From: Maylandia zebra
Lineage: Eukaryota; Chordata; Actinopteri; Cichliformes; Cichlidae
Reading direction: 5' to 3'
DNA length: 64,000 nt
NCBI RefSeq assembly: GCF_041146795.1
Contig: NC_135185.1
Coordinates: forward strand, 8,233,529 to 8,297,528
In this document: positions 1 to 13,565 of the stretch, in pieces
How the letters are laid out: each line of letters starts with the position of its first letter
Numbering within the stretch: position 1 is the stretch's first letter
Translations under genes and position numbers: made by a program
Notes under the pieces: model-generated
Told to the model about the DNA's origin: nothing
Databases searched by the model: none
The model's input: the letters and a program-made list of their open reading frames with translations, nothing else

Positions 1-291
1 CCTGTGCATCACCGTCAGGATTAGCTCGCAGCTCCCAGCCGGGTATCCGCTCTGCCCGCCGCTCTCCAGCACACCGGGCTGCAGCTCGAACGAGCACTCC
101 TCCTTCCACTCCGGCTCGGTCGTCTTCTCCGCCACGCCGGTCGAGTACTTCTCCTTCCCGAGCTGGATGATGGTGTACACATCGCTGGTGCCGTGCTTGC
201 CCTTGCCCCGTAAGCCCCTGCCTCTCAGAACCGTCACCTGGACGTGTGTCGGTACCCATTTCTGGTCCTCCGGTACGTTTAGCGAGGACAT
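1..291 (-). CDS. rab11fip5: Rab11 family-interacting protein 5, first coding exon (partial, C2 domain)
   Basis: Read on the minus strand from the ATG at 291, the exon gives 97 residues that run off the left edge. Residues ~13-97 are the start of a class I Rab11-FIP C2 domain: THVQVTVLRGRGLRGKGK, then GTSDVYTIIQLGKEKYST, then EWKEECSFELQPG, ending in a VMHR motif. The stretch EW-(K/R)-EECSFEL is closer to mammalian FIP5 than to FIP1, which usually has EEATFEL at that place. Class I FIPs bind phosphatidic acid and phosphoinositides through C2 and Rab11 through a C-terminal helix, and recruit Rab11 to recycling endosomes; the Rab-binding end lies outside the window. The ATG opens a CpG-rich exon and no coding sequence is seen upstream. 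FIP1 is the main alternative. Confidence 0.85.
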   Translation of the reverse strand, partial: MSSLNVPEDQKWVPTHVQVTVLRGRGLRGKGKHGTSDVYTIIQLGKEKYSTGVAEKTTEPEWKEECSFELQPGVLESGGQSGYPAGSCELILTVMHR

Positions 292-740
292 GTCCGTCCC
301 CCCACCTCCTCCCTCCAGACAGACAGAACGACAAACCGACCGGCTGCGCACACACCGAGAGAGAGAGAGCGAAGGGAGGTGGTGGTGTCCGCCGCTTCCT
401 CCCGGTTCTGGTTGTGCACAGTCACATCAGCTCCGGGGTCGTCGGCGGGCGGTGCCGCATTATGGCCGTCTGGCGTCTCTACAAAGTTGCCGTGGTTGCC
501 GGTTGTTTCGTGCCCGGCTGCTCCTGCGATTCTTCAGTCTGCTCTGCGGCAGCAGCAGCGTCCGTCCCTGCCTCTCTCCCCCTGCCGCACGGGCCTGTCT
601 GCGGCCAGCGACGTCACGCCTCTCTATCCTCCTTCTTCTAATGCAGGACGAGGAAGTTCAGCGCCGACTCGACACATGGCTGCATGCACGGAGAAATCAC
701 ACACACACACGTGCCTGGGCTGTAACGTAGGGCCCGATGT
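292..740 (-). promoter_or_regulatory. GC-rich 5'UTR/promoter region of rab11fip5
   Basis: This 450-bp stretch is strongly CpG- and GC-rich compared with the AT-rich DNA that follows and lies directly upstream of the rab11fip5 start on the minus strand. It has purine/pyrimidine-rich runs (GAGAGAGAGAG near 360) and a short CA tract near 699. The overlapping plus-strand reading frames are low-complexity by-products of base composition. A CpG-island promoter is inferred; no TATA box is evident. Confidence 0.5.
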
Positions 741-3700
741 ATCCCCTGGGTGAAAGCTATTATTCAAGCATCACATCAACAACACTCCGCCCTTAACCTG
801 TTTGTCTGAGTTACAAGCTGCACAACTACAAAGCCAGACGAAGTTTCCGTGACAGCGTGTGCCAACATAACTCCACCACAGCACACCAGAGTTATTAGAG
901 TTTCCTATTTTTTTGTTATTATTATTTTGAGCTCAATTTAACTTTTTTGTTTTTAATTCAGTTTAGTTTTTTAGTTTTTTGTTAGTTTCACTTTAATTTT
1001 AGCATTTTAATTTTAGTGTTGTGTGAAATCTTGGCTTTGCTCTGATACCAAGTAAATACAGGGCCAGTATTACTGATTCCAATTATGATATGCAGTGGAG
1101 AGCAGTGTGTCATGATTTATCATTTATGAGCTGAATTTTCATTCATTTTAAAATTCTGAACACATTTTAATGACCACTCAATCACTTTGAGGTTTACTTT
1201 ACCAATAATTTGTTAATACAAAAAAGCATCTTTCAGTTGTTCATGTATTTTGAGTTTTAAGGAGACCTACAACCAATCGCGTCGCTCTATTATCAATAGA
1301 ACACAATGAAGTGGATTAGTCCTAAATATCAGATCTTTCAGCAGATTGTGTCGTGGATACTTAAGCCTCCCATTTAGTGTTAAAATTTATTGATGTAGAG
1401 ACCAATAATTTCATTCAGGGTTTACAGATCAGTTTGCTGACTGTTGTTTGACCACTTTTCCATCACTTTTATCTCAGTGTAATTCACTTCTAGACTGTAT
1501 CTTTATCCACGCTGGTTGGTTTTCCATCACTGATCCATACAATGGGCAGATTGTCAGTCATTTATGATGATTTACAAATACTTTGTCTGAATTTGGATCG
1601 AATAACTGCAGAATTACATGCCTTCCCGATCATCCACTGTGTTAGCAGTATGCTAACACTTAGCTTCACACATCAGCTGGCAAGCTTATGAGTTCAAGTG
1701 TTTTCTGAAGACCTTTGGTTAGTTTTTCACAAACAGAGTATAACATTGTGTTTCTATTAGCATTGTGTACTTGTACAGAAGACCTTTGGGTATCTGTAAT
1801 GATAAAAAATATAAAAGCCACGTTGTTTTAATCAGTCCTGCAGGCAGGATTTCCCCCATCGAAAGTGCCAAAGGTCATGACATTAAGTCAACAATAACTG
1901 GCATGTAGGTGACTACACGGATATTATTGGCACATCCTGTGTCACATGATGGTTTCACCGTATTTAATGTTTCCAGAACTCAACCGCAGATTATCACTTC
2001 TTGAAGGCTGTTTTTTCTAATGACACAGTTTGGCATAAATGTCAGTATATTCTTTCTCTCTGTAACAGGAGATGCACCGTCCCTTACTGAGTTCCCAGTC
2101 AGAGCTTGCCTCATGTTTACGGCATGTTTTAACCGATTGTGGTTGCTCATGTCATTTGTCAGGCTGTTTGCTGTTTACGGCTTCACATTTATGCCAGTTC
2201 GTTCTGTTTTCTTTTGTCCTGTGCTGACTTGTGGTCCTCTTACCCGTCCTCCACACTTTTCTCTTCACCAGTCAGACCCCCGTTTGCCTCTTAGCAGCTG
2301 TCACTGTGAAGAAGACTTGTTCCCTGTTGACTCGCCTGCTTCAGTCCATCTGAACTGACTTGACCTGCAGTGGAGAAAAACGCCATGTGACCCAGGGTCA
2401 CATGTGAGACTGAGAGTGGCTGATGCCCATTAATGCTGTAGTGCTGAAGTGCCCATAACTTGCATGTAAGAAAGTCTAGAAATATCTACTGCCAATCACA
2501 TCTTTTTACTGATGAAGTCAAAAGGTTCATTTATTTTAATTAAGAGTAATTATCTTAAACATTTTATACTATTTCTGCCTCCTCTGCTTCCTAGCCAGCG
2601 TCTCAGACTGGCTCAAAGTAAGTGTCAATCCAATATAATTTATCTAAAAATAAACCAGCAAAACACAAACGCCAAGGTTGATTGATGCCAAGTCGAACGA
2701 AATTGAGAACACAACATTGCACATCTTGGCCAGCTCATATAGCTTGGAATGCCCAGGTGAGCCAATTCATGACCCTCCCAGGCAAGTGTTAGAAAGCACA
2801 GGCCAGAACAACCTGCAAGACAATGGGAGGAGCATCACATCTCTTACTGTCTTTCTTTCTTCTGCGTGTGCCACAATTACAGGAGTGGAATTTGCTGTGC
2901 AGGACTCGTGTGCCAGTTACCGATCATTTGCAATTTTTTTTCTTTCTGCGATAAACACAAACTCAGTCAGAAGTGGTCTTTTCCTAACATCGCCCCCAGC
3001 TTCCAATTTTCACACTAAAAGCTCATCCTCAAAGTAAATTTAAAGTTTTTCTTCCATAACCGTCATCTGTTCATGTAAAGTGCATCTGGGTTCTTAGTTT
3101 TATGTAATCCCACAAACAAGTCCAGGACTGTATAGAAGAAGAAGCTCTCTCAATTTCACCCTCGCCACCTTTGAGATTGACACTGGTTCAGAGCTCATAT
3201 AGATCAGTATGAGATCATTCCTACAGTATGTAAAACTGGCTGGTGTCATATGAATGAATGTGCAGGAGTTGTGACCTAGAGACACTATTATGATGAGTAA
3301 GCTCAAATATGGAGGTATGACACATCCTACAAAAAAATCTATTTCACCTAATGTAGGGATTAGCACATGACGGATGATGCAACATTAAGTACATAAACAT
3401 ATGAATATATAATCAATTGATTTTAATTGAATTGAATTGCATCATTTTTTTCTACAGCCAGCATCTTTTTGCAAATTTACTGCTCACAGTAGTGCTGCAT
3501 GTGTCTGATTGTTATACCCTGATTGCTGTTGCAGGGTTAAGATAGATTGTGTTTTACAAGGTAAGCTTAAGACTGAAGTACCTCAGCACCAATTCAGTCA
3601 GATCAGGCAGCAAGAAGACAAAACTTTAGGTGTTACAGCCTATTTTTTAGTGCCACTTGAAAAAGTAAATGTAGACTATGATGATCGCAGAATGACTGCA

Positions 3701-6700
3701 AACAGTTTGTCAGGATCTGTCTGGTGGTCATGATCTTTTTGCTGGGACCTGTTAGAGCTCGTTTGAGTTAAAAAAAAAAAATCTAAACTGAAATTATGCT
3801 TGACAGATTTTGGTTGGATGTCACTGGAGGGCAACCAATAGAGAATGACTGGACATGAGCTTAATATTTGATTAGATATGGTATCAATCTTGTGTTTAAA
3901 GAAAAAAGAAAAAACTTTCAACTCAAATTTGAAGTTTGTCTTCCAGTCAGAATCCAGGTTTTAGTTCAAACCTTTGGTCTTCTGCTGCCCAGTTATGAAA
4001 TATTACTGCATGTGCCATCTCACAGTAACATGTTGCTTTTGCTGATGAGATTTGTTGGTGGTATTTTGACAGAAGCACTTGAAATTTTCCACTCAGGTAA
4101 AAAGCCTGAGTAAACAGGCTGGCTGTCAAGTGGTGACCAGTGGGGGGGGATCACAGGCCACTTAAAGCTTTGTAACCATGAAATCTGAAGTAGAAGGAGA
4201 AGTTCAAAAGGCTGTGGGGTGGCCACTTCATGATAACACTTTCCTCTGGCCAAAAATCTCTTACCCCCTTCCTTATCTTTAATTGTCAAAACTTTCTCAA
4301 CACTTAGCCTTTATGTAAGAATGTAACAGAGTGATGAATAAATATAAACAATGATTTGACTCTCACACTTTGTCATTGCCATAAAAACATAGCTTTGTCC
4401 ACTGTGTTCCCATTATTTTAGATACCAGAAATGTGTCAGCGATGTTTTATACAATTTCATCAGCCGCGGTTTTAATGAGATTTGGGAATGAATTCGTTTT
4501 AGGGTAACTAGAAGATGATAGTTTCAGAGTTTCGCCCGTTTTGCTCCACAGAAATGACACATGGAGCAAACACAGTTCTGATAAATGGTACTGTTGTAGA
4601 GACCCACCCTTTGGCACATCCCAGCACACCCACTCACTTCACCAGATGCACCTTGTTTAGTTCTCTCACCTTTGATTGGGTGTGGTGCTTGTCCTCAATT
4701 GCAATCACCTGTCACACATTATATGTCACACATTATATAAGGACTGCATTCACTTTTGGCTCACTCTTTCTTCACTTCCACATGGGGCGGCAGCTGAGGT
4801 GAGGTTCTATTTGGGTTTTATTTTATGTATTGTTTAAGGGAATGAGTAACTTAAATCTGTTTTCCTGTTTTCTTTCAGCTGAGGAAGTCCATGTGTGTCT
4901 TTGTTTCGTTCCTTCTTTGCCTTATTTATTTGAGAATAAAAGGAGAACCCTGAGAATAATTCTGAATTAGATGGCTGCTTTTTCTTATTCTAACTGGATG
5001 AGCCCATGATGCTGATTGCTTCAGCCCTGAACCTTCCTTCCTTCAAAACAGGTACAATTTGCAAATTGCAGTTTTCTGGAGGAAGTCTCAGAACTATTTC
5101 AGCGTTGCCAAAATGGACTGTTGGCTGTGTAAAGATGTGATGCTGGCAGAGTAACAAAGCAGGTTTGATTGGTAAAAGTCCAGATTTCTGTTAGTGTGTC
5201 CGACAACCAATGAGGGCAGACTCAGAATCAACAGCATCATCTGAAAACCAGCCTTAATGCTGTGGGTTAAAACCTTGTTAAAACCCTGTGGGTTGCTGTA
5301 GTTTAAATGGGTCTTTACTTAAGGTGTTAAAAATTCCTAACATGCAAAAACATCCGACCTTACTATGACCTCTATTAAAAGAGTGAAATCCTTTTTCCTG
5401 TATTCATGCAAATCAAAACTCGGCGGATGACCAGAAATGGCTGACACGCTTTGCATGAGTTCTGAGGGCTCGCTGAAATTTCACCCACATGGCTGAAACT
5501 TTTAATGAACAATTTGGAAATGTGACTGAAAAGACAAATCTAATAACTCAAGCATCTTATCTTCCCATCTTCCTCATCTGCTCAACTCCCACTTCAGCGA
5601 ATGCATCTCCACATTTATTCAAGTAGTGTTCTCCAGCTCTGCGCTGTATCTTCACAGCTGTAGATGCGTTACAGATTCAAATTTGATATGCAAATATGTC
5701 CACTATAAATAACTTGTTACATGTGATGCATGATGAATTATCAATCACAAATAATAGTCCAAATATGACACGCAGGAAACATAAGTTTGCATTGTGGCCA
5801 CTTTACTTTTGATTTTATTCAGTCTATTTTGCTACATAAGTTCATTCAAGTGGCAAGTGTTCATTTTCTATTAAAGTTTTTCTAATATTTAAACACTACT
5901 CTTTACCTTTGGTAACAGTGAGGATGAGTTTTAGATAGGATCCTATGGCGCCCTCTATGGGGCTTCATTTGGAAAGAAATTTGACTTAATGCTCCTGTTT
6001 TATAGCAACGTCGGCCTAGTTGGACATCAAGTCATCCACCCAGGGATGCATGTGATCATTCAGACATGCACAAAAATGCACACCGCAGAGATTCATGCGT
6101 TACTAAAATGGTTCAGGCATTTTTAAGTTATATTTCCTACAATATGGCTGCACAATCAAGGGACATTAGAAGGCAGGGCATTGTTTATTTCGGAAAACCA
6201 AGCAGCTAAGATCCTGCCAACATTGGAGCTTGACATATTCCCAGTCTATCTCATGATGACACTCCCACACATTGTTGTCAAAGGGTTCTGATCAGTAATA
6301 CACATATATGAAGAAGGATATCAGAGTACTTGCACGTGCTGACCGAGGCTGATCATTGAGACTCCACTGCCATGTTTGACCCTCACTGCATGTCATGGAT
6401 GTTAATTATAATTATTTTTTGATGATTTACAACAAAATAAAAAATAAAATGGCTAACATTTGAAACAAAATCAATGTTTCACATTGCAAATGCGCACTCC
6501 TGTGTCCCACTTTCACTGCAAATATGACTTGAACAACTAGTTAATGATAAAAAATCTTTCATCTGTTTGCAGTGGCCGTGTTACATGGAAGGAAAGTTAT
6601 AAAGATTAAATATTAAACATGGCATAGATGTGCATACTTCATCTGCTCGTAAAAATACTGTGATATGATCCAAAAGTGCAGAAAATCTACAAGATAGACC

Positions 6701-7090
6701 TTGTGGAACAACAAAAATCATCATTATCTGTTATTTTTAAATAAAATGTTGAAATGAGAGTCAGAATTTCACAGTCTCTAAAATGTTTTGACAAAGTCAT
6801 CTGGCTAATTAAGGTGTTATCCCTGCCAATCATAGACGAGGCAGAGATTTTCTAAAAAGCCCCCGTGAAGAGATCAACTCTGAGTTTAGGGCCTCATCAA
6901 AGAGAGATTCTTCATCTATTCTGGGAGCTGAGCTGTCAATCATCCCCTGATCAGGCTCACAGATTCATATCAGATCCTGACACCGACAGCTGTTACATAA
7001 CCACCACTAATCCATGTGTAAAATGCTGGGATTGAATGCGCGCACACATATAAACACACACTCTAGAAGACAATAAGTGTGAGCAGCTGC

Positions 7091-7121
<31 letters not shown>

Positions 7122-9440
7122 ACTTTCTGTGGAGCCAAGAGAAACAGATAGACGAGCTCTGAGATGGATCCAGTTCAAGCACCAGAGTGCAAATGGCCTA
7201 CTTAGAGTTTAAGTGAGTAATTAGAAACCTAATCAGGGCTCACTTTCTCACCCTCATAAACGTAATGAAATGCCGCACTCCTGTCCTCATACGTGACCCT
7301 AGAACTGACCCATATACACAAGGCCCAAAACAGCTGTGACTGCCTGTAAATGCTTATCACGTTGCATTATGCTCAGTCAGGAGTTCATTAAATAACAGAA
7401 AACCTGCAAGATTTATAAAAATGAATTCATTTTAACTTTACATTTAAATACAAGATTTCTACTCTTAGTGTTAATCCTCTTAATATTATCAGTCCTTTCA
7501 TTTTTTTTTCTATAAATGCTAATTTTCAATAATTTAGTTGATAATTCATAAAATCATCAAGTCTTAGTTGAAACAGCACAATGTTTGAAAGCCCACCTTT
7601 TAAAGTTAGAAGCTATGCATTAAATTTGTTAAAGGACCTTAGACAAGCAGTAGGTCAGCTTTAATGACCTTCCATACATGTGAGTTATGCACACTTTACT
7701 GTTAGCTGTTTGTTTTTTTTAAATTTAAATATCTTTTTATTGCAGAAAGGCTCAAATTTGATCTTAACTGTCCTTAGAAAGACTGTTAGGCTACTAGAAA
7801 GGCTTAGTGTAAAACATTTATATATTGCCAGCAGTTCATAGCTATACACAAACAGTAATATAGTAAAGCAAAACTGTAATAATACAAGATGTGTTCAAAT
7901 ATATAAATCTTTCCTTATGGCAGATAAAAACTATACACCAATAAGCACTTTAAATTGCTTCATTTTAAAAACAAAACACATCATTTTCATATTTTAAATG
8001 TCCATATTTCAGTGTTATCTTTTAGAAAAGACATGTGCTCGCTCTCACACGCATAATTGAAATCTTACATTTGGATAAAAATTTTCAAATTAAAAAAACT
8101 TTGAATGATGTGGTATATTTTCACGCAGTTTAAAATTAAGTTTTTAAGTTGCTTTTTTTTTTTACTTTTAAGAATCACAAAAAATGCATAAAGATGTGAT
8201 TTTATAATTCTTTGAGTTGCTAAATCAAATATTTCAGTGGGCTGTTAGTGTCTCAGATGCACACAATGTAAAGATGCATACACATAGGCATTCATAGTGT
8301 TCATAGTATTCATAGCCAGTGAATCTTTAGCTGAACTGATTTGACTTTAGTTTAAATTTCAGTTTAAATACCTTTTCTCCATTCAAATAACACGCAAAAA
8401 CATTTTTATTTTTCATTTTTATATAATGTTATTTTACGTACTGTTATTACAGGATTTGGACCAATCACGATTAAGATTAAAAACAAAAACAACAATATTT
8501 ACTAGAAAAATCTAATCTAAATTAAACCGGAAAACAAGAAATCCTGTCACTGTCAGCGATTTATTTTTCTTAAATCATGTAAATTAGGAAGTATGTGTAA
8601 TATTTCCCATCGGACTGAACGCAGCGTGGTTCCGGCTGCCTGTGGACGATTGGACCGTGAACACAGCACACCACTTGCGGTGAACAGCTGGCGGAGAGCG
8701 GCGTGTTTTTCTTTGTGGGCTCAGCAATAAGGTGTTGGTTTACCAGCTCTGGGGATGTGGGCTCTCCCTTTGTAACGCTTACCCAGAGACTTAGTGGTCT
8801 TTGTCCGATTTATATTTTAATTATCTGCTAAACTGCGGCTGAGGGCCATGTGGGAAAGAACCGAGGACTGACCTCAGCAGCTGTCAATCACCCAGCACTG
8901 AGGAGGAGGTCAGAGGAACCACACACACATATTCATATTATTCATATCACGGACTTATTTATACTATATGTGTTTATACACATAGAAGTGGATGTGCTGA
9001 CAAAGGGAAATAAATGTTAATACAGCCCTTTTAAATGTATGTTTTTCAGACTTCTAAAAATATACTTTTCATATAAATCTACAGATATATGAAATGAAAA
9101 GAGTTTATATGTTTAAAACGTGTGAGGCGTTCAATGCAGACAATGTTCAAATCAGCGCAAAAAGGTCAAATGTGTAGATGTAACGTGAAGAGACTTCACT
9201 TCTATCGAAATGTGTTTGGATTTGACGCCATCTGTTGGTGATGAAATCCATCCACAACACGCAAAATAAAGAAATACATACATACAGAAGTACTGTGTTA
9301 CTGATATTTTTCCCTAAAAGCTATTAAAATAAACTAGAAATTAAAAAAATAAATATATTTGGTTACATCATTTTTGTAAAACTTTGTTTTATATTCACTC
9401 TATATTAATGAAATGGCTATATATAATATCTTAGCTATTA
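741..9440. other. Gene-free AT-rich intergenic region
   Basis: No reading frame here resembles a protein I recognise; all are short. The stretch is AT-rich with scattered homopolymers and one CA microsatellite (7091-7120). A moderately GC-rich patch at 8610-8920 could be regulatory or an untranslated exon, but nothing supports a specific call. Confidence 0.5.
7091..7120. repeat. (CA)n microsatellite
   Basis: About 15 tandem CA dinucleotides, visible directly. Confidence 0.9.
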
Positions 9441-9461
9441 AAGTCTCATGATTTTTATGGC

Positions 9462-9605
9462 TAAGCTATATCTATATATCTATATCTATATATCTATATC
9501 TATATCCATATATATATTTATATATATATATATATATATCTATATCTATATCTATATATCTATATCTATATCCATATATATATTTATATATATATATATA
9601 TATCT

Positions 9606-9687
<82 letters not shown>
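9462..9687. repeat. (TA)n / TATATC compound microsatellite
   Basis: About 225 bp of TATATC and TA units, with two near-identical sub-blocks (about 9470-9535 and 9541-9605), followed by a pure (TA)n tract. The open frame across it is an artefact of the period-2/6 repeat. Confidence 0.9.
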
Positions 9688-9689
<2 letters not shown>

Positions 9690-10694
9690 TTCAGAGGCAG
9701 GCACAGACACAGTCAGACATAAAGTGTGTGATCAGTAACATAACATAAATCATATTTTACAGGTTATTTTTCCTCTTTTTTTACTATTACTTGATACATT
9801 TCTGCCTCCATAGGCAACCAGTAATCATCTCAGTCGCAGTTAACAGAGCTCAAAATGAGGGAAACAAAGACGAGCAGACATGAAAATCTCAGCCTCCAGC
9901 TTGAAGGAATCCCTCTCCTGCTTTCTGCTTGTCTGTGGTGAATATTAAGTGTCGGTCGGACGATTTGCCCTTGTGTTTGTCCTCCTTTGATACTTCCTCT
10001 CTGGGCATCGCAACCCCCATGAAGGGGCTAATCTGCTCCCAGCGGGGGCTCCTTCCAATGAGGAGCTGAGAAAGAAATGCTCAGACATACAAGCTATTGT
10101 TCCCAAGTCAATACGGGCAAGCCGCCCTTTTTACGTCAGCAGTGGGTAACCACTTATATACGTAGAGCTGCATGTTTAATCTTACTTAATAAACTTCATC
10201 ATCATGTTCTGAAAATCTGTAGATGTAGTAATGAGCTTTATTTAATGACGCTGCACAGATCCAATTACAGGTACTTGTTACTATTAAAAAACATAAATTC
10301 TAATAAAACCTCTCATATTAATAACACACTATATACAATATGTAGACTTGCACAATAACCACTGTTGTAATTGTGTCAGGGGCTCCTGTGTGTACATTAG
10401 AGTGCAGAGTATGATTCTAGTTTGTAGTTTGGATTTTATTTGGTCATTTATATTTTAATATTATATTTCAGAGCTCATTTTCATTGTCATGCTGTTTGAA
10501 TTCATTTTAAGTTTTTAGAGCTGCTACATTACGTGATTGTGAAAGGATTTAAAAAGTAGAAACAAACAGTGCAAATCACACAGTAAATCATTATGACAGT
10601 CGAAAGGCAGTTAAGATTAATGTTTTTGAAATGGAGGGACCCGATGAACGCAGGGCCCATGCAATAAATCTGAGATCCCAATTTTTTAGTACTT

Positions 10695-10895
10695 TTTCTG
10701 CTTTGGTGGTTAACACATTTGCCTTATGTGCAAAAGGCCCCTGCTGGAGACTGGGAGGAGACAAACCCAGCCTCATGAAGTCACAGGTTAGTGTGCTCCA
10801 TGTGCTGCTTCCAGGCCTGGACAAACCGAAGGGTTGCACCGGGGAAGGGATTCACTGTAAAAACTCTGCCAAATCAAATATGCACATTCACGCAC
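10695..10895 (+). repeat. tRNA-derived SINE-like repeat
   Basis: The head reads like a degenerate tRNA-type promoter (TGGTGGTTAACACATTTGCC, then a B-box-like GG..GAGACTGGGAGGAG). The body has a CCAAATCAAATATGC motif. A second copy with the same order of motifs lies near 40760-40900, which supports a dispersed family. The copy is degenerate and its ends are approximate. Confidence 0.55.
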
Positions 10896-11120
10896 TCCTT
10901 GGGAAATACAGAAGCATCTAAATGTACCAACAAACTCCTCTAGCTTAATTTTTTGATTTTATAATTTAAAGACAGAGTCAAACCTGTGGAGGATTTGTGT
11001 TGTGTTGTACCAATCTCTGCAGAGATCAGTGAGCAGACAGTTTTTTCTTTCTCTTTAAAACATCTCAGAGGTGTTTTAATGTGGACTCGAGCCAAACAGA
11101 TATCCTGGTCTCATCTAACC

Positions 11121-11250
11121 AAAGACTAGCTGATCCTGAGATCAACTAGAGAGAACTCCCCCGTGCAATATAGGCTTAAATTTCGAATGATTAAAAATGG
11201 TATAGCCTCTCTAAGGCTCTCAAAGACTAGTTGATCCTGAGATCAACTAG
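11121..11250. repeat. 29-bp palindromic direct repeat flanking a 72-bp insertion
   Basis: A 29-bp sequence at 11121-11149 recurs at 11222-11250 with one mismatch. Each copy is itself a palindrome: the second pairs AAGACTAGTTGATC with GATCAACTAGTCTT around CTGA. The 72 bp between them (11150-11221) are mostly an exact inverted copy of DNA near 11701-11765. Confidence 0.85.
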
Positions 11251-11765
11251 TCTTCTTGGTCATATTCTTTAGTTTAATCTTACAGTTTGGTGAGAGTACA
11301 AATGGCTTTTTCATTGTTGGATGCCATCCATAGATGTTGATGTTATACAATGCGTCACACTGCCTGATCTGTCACAGGAACTACTGACAGTTCCTCTGCC
11401 AAATCTAAAGCACTTACCCATCTGCTGTTCACTGTGCGAGTAGCACACTGTCATTTTAGAAGTATATCACTGTGCCTCATATTAGTAATATTATAACCCG
11501 TCCTGTTCCTCCTGATTGCTACTGCAACTGTCACGGTCACTGATCTTCCGGTCCTCTCTCTTTTCCATTTTTATGAAGTCTCATAATCAGACCTGGTTTT
11601 TTTCTTCTTCTTGTTTTGTTTTTGTTTCACCGAGTTTCCAATTTGGAGTTGATATTTCCATGCTAGTCTTTCTTGATTGTTCACAGGCAAAACAATTACT
11701 GAGAGGCTATACCATTTTTAATCATTCGAAATTTAAGCCTATATTGCACGGGGGAGTTCTCTCTA
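11147..11765. repeat. 65-bp perfect inverted repeat with ~490-bp spacer
   Basis: 11147-11211 is the exact reverse complement of 11701-11765 by direct reading (GAGAACTCCCCCGTGCAATA on the left arm, TATTGCACGGGGGAGTTCTC on the right). The left arm lies between two 29-bp direct repeats and the right arm does not, so the left copy appears to be the inserted one. Confidence 0.85.
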
Positions 11766-11799
11766 ATTTACCAAACAAGCGGTTTGCGTGGTGGAAATG

Positions 11800-13000
11800 T
11801 GAAGTTTAGACATTACAAAAATGAAAACAAAGCTACAGGAGGCTCAGATATGCAGCTATTGGACCTTTTGTTCTGTCATTTTGTCGGAAAATTGCTTGTG
11901 AATCACATAAACAACTAAACAAAGCCTTGTTTGCGAGTGATGCAGTTTTTAACCTTTCCTATCAAGCGAGTCAGGCAAGATCTTTGCAAGAGTTTTCTAA
12001 AGAGAAGAAGGAAGGAGAGTGTAAAGAAAGGGAGCAGACACAGAGCAGCCTCCCTGCAGTCTTTAAGACACTGAACTAATACAGTGGAACAAAAGAGAGG
12101 AGCAGATCTAAAGTGGAGTGAGCAGGGTTATTTTAATGGAGTCCGTTTCACTGTTTGATGTCCCCGGGGAATGCAGAAATCATGTAAGCCCCCTGTAATT
12201 TACTGTTTGGGGTTGCCCGGGTAGGGTTAATTCCCATGAGGACCTTCTCCCAGTGTTGTTATGAAGTCACGATTTGTAAAGCTGCTCTTGTTGACCCCCC
12301 GCAGGTCACGATGGCTGAAGAGCAGCGTGACCCTCCTGAGGACTTAACATGAACGTGTGTATGTATGAGATAAATGTTTGGAGAGAGAGGATGATTTCGG
12401 GGAACTCTTTGTGATTATGGAATAATGATTGCTTTAGGAACGTTTAAAAGAAAAATCTTTGGCTTTCTCATCTTGGAGCCATAAAATGTGAAGAAATGGT
12501 TTTTATCTTGGTGGTTTTTCCTCAGGTTAAAAACAGCTACACAAAGCAATTAGCTTTACTTGCTTTATTTTTCAGGAAAAATGTATCAAACCTGAATCAG
12601 GTAAGAAAAAAATATGGTGTATTTATTTATTTATAAATAATTTAAAATTTATAAATAATTTTTATTTTTTATTTTGGCCACAAGAGGACAGAACTTCATG
12701 AACTGAAACCCAGATATGGCACTTACCACAGGTCCGTAGGGGTCGATGTTCAGAAGTTTGCATGTTTTTAAGTTTTCCATTGTTTTTTTTCTGGAAGCAC
12801 TGATTTCTTTTTTCATCTAAAACATGCTAAGGTAATACTGCCTTGGCCCAGGATGCTTCAATTCTTACTCAACAAACTGGAGTCCAGATGCAGTGCATCT
12901 TAAGAGTTAAGAGGGTATGGAGCAGCCAGGTGCTCTTAACAAAATGCACATGATTAACTGATCATCAACACGTGTGAGCAGCTCTATTACATGAGAGATT
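11800..13000. other. Non-coding stretch
   Basis: AT-rich sequence with no supported coding region or repeat end. A purine-rich segment (12000-12060) and a GC-rich patch near 12160-12320 are visible but uninterpreted. Confidence 0.4.
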
Positions 13001-13009
13001 TTGGCAGTT

Positions 13010-13565
13010 TGCTGGTCTACAGCATTCAGGTGTCTTTTAACACAATGGTCACATCTCAGACTCTACAAGCCTCAGTTAGTATGCTAAATGTTACATTTTG
13101 GGAAATGCAATTAGAAAGTAGTATCGAAGGAGGAAAAAGCCTCTCCACTCTAAAAAAAAACATGCCAGCACAGCTTAGATTTGCAATACTGTATCTAAAG
13201 AAACCACAAGACTTCTGGAACAACGCCTCTTGGTCAGGTCCAAAGTGAAGATGTTTTGTTGTAATGCACAGTGCCACATTTGACCAAAAACCAAGCACAG
13301 CATAACAGCACAAACCTTATATTAAATGTCAAGCATGGTGGTGGAGAGGTAATGATTTGGTCTTGTTTTCTAGCCACAGGACCCAGGCACAGGTCCAACA
13401 GTTCAGCAGAATGGGTCACAAAGAAAAGAATCCAACCTTAAGACCTCAAGAGAGCTGTGCATAAATAAATGTCCAGCTGAATGAACTGAAGCAAGGCTTT
13501 AAAGATGAATAGACAAAATTCCTCCACAGTGATATGAGAGACTGATAAAGATAATTACATGTCTG
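13010..13565 (+). pseudogene. Degenerate Tc1-like transposase remnant
   Basis: Translated pieces match Tc1 transposase order: KPQDFWNNASWSGPK near 13200-13248, then in another frame LNVKHGGGEVMIWSCF near 13325-13370, then a DLKRAVHK-like block near 13440 and an ETD block near 13540. Several frameshifts and stops break it, and no terminal repeats are recognisable. It is an old, dead copy. Confidence 0.75.

Noticed and set aside
167..753. Plus-strand frames opposite the rab11fip5 exon and its 5' region
   Set aside because: GC-rich low-complexity shadows; the minus strand encodes the C2 domain.
9448..9738. ORF over the TA microsatellite
   Set aside because: YIYISIS repeats are microsatellite translation.
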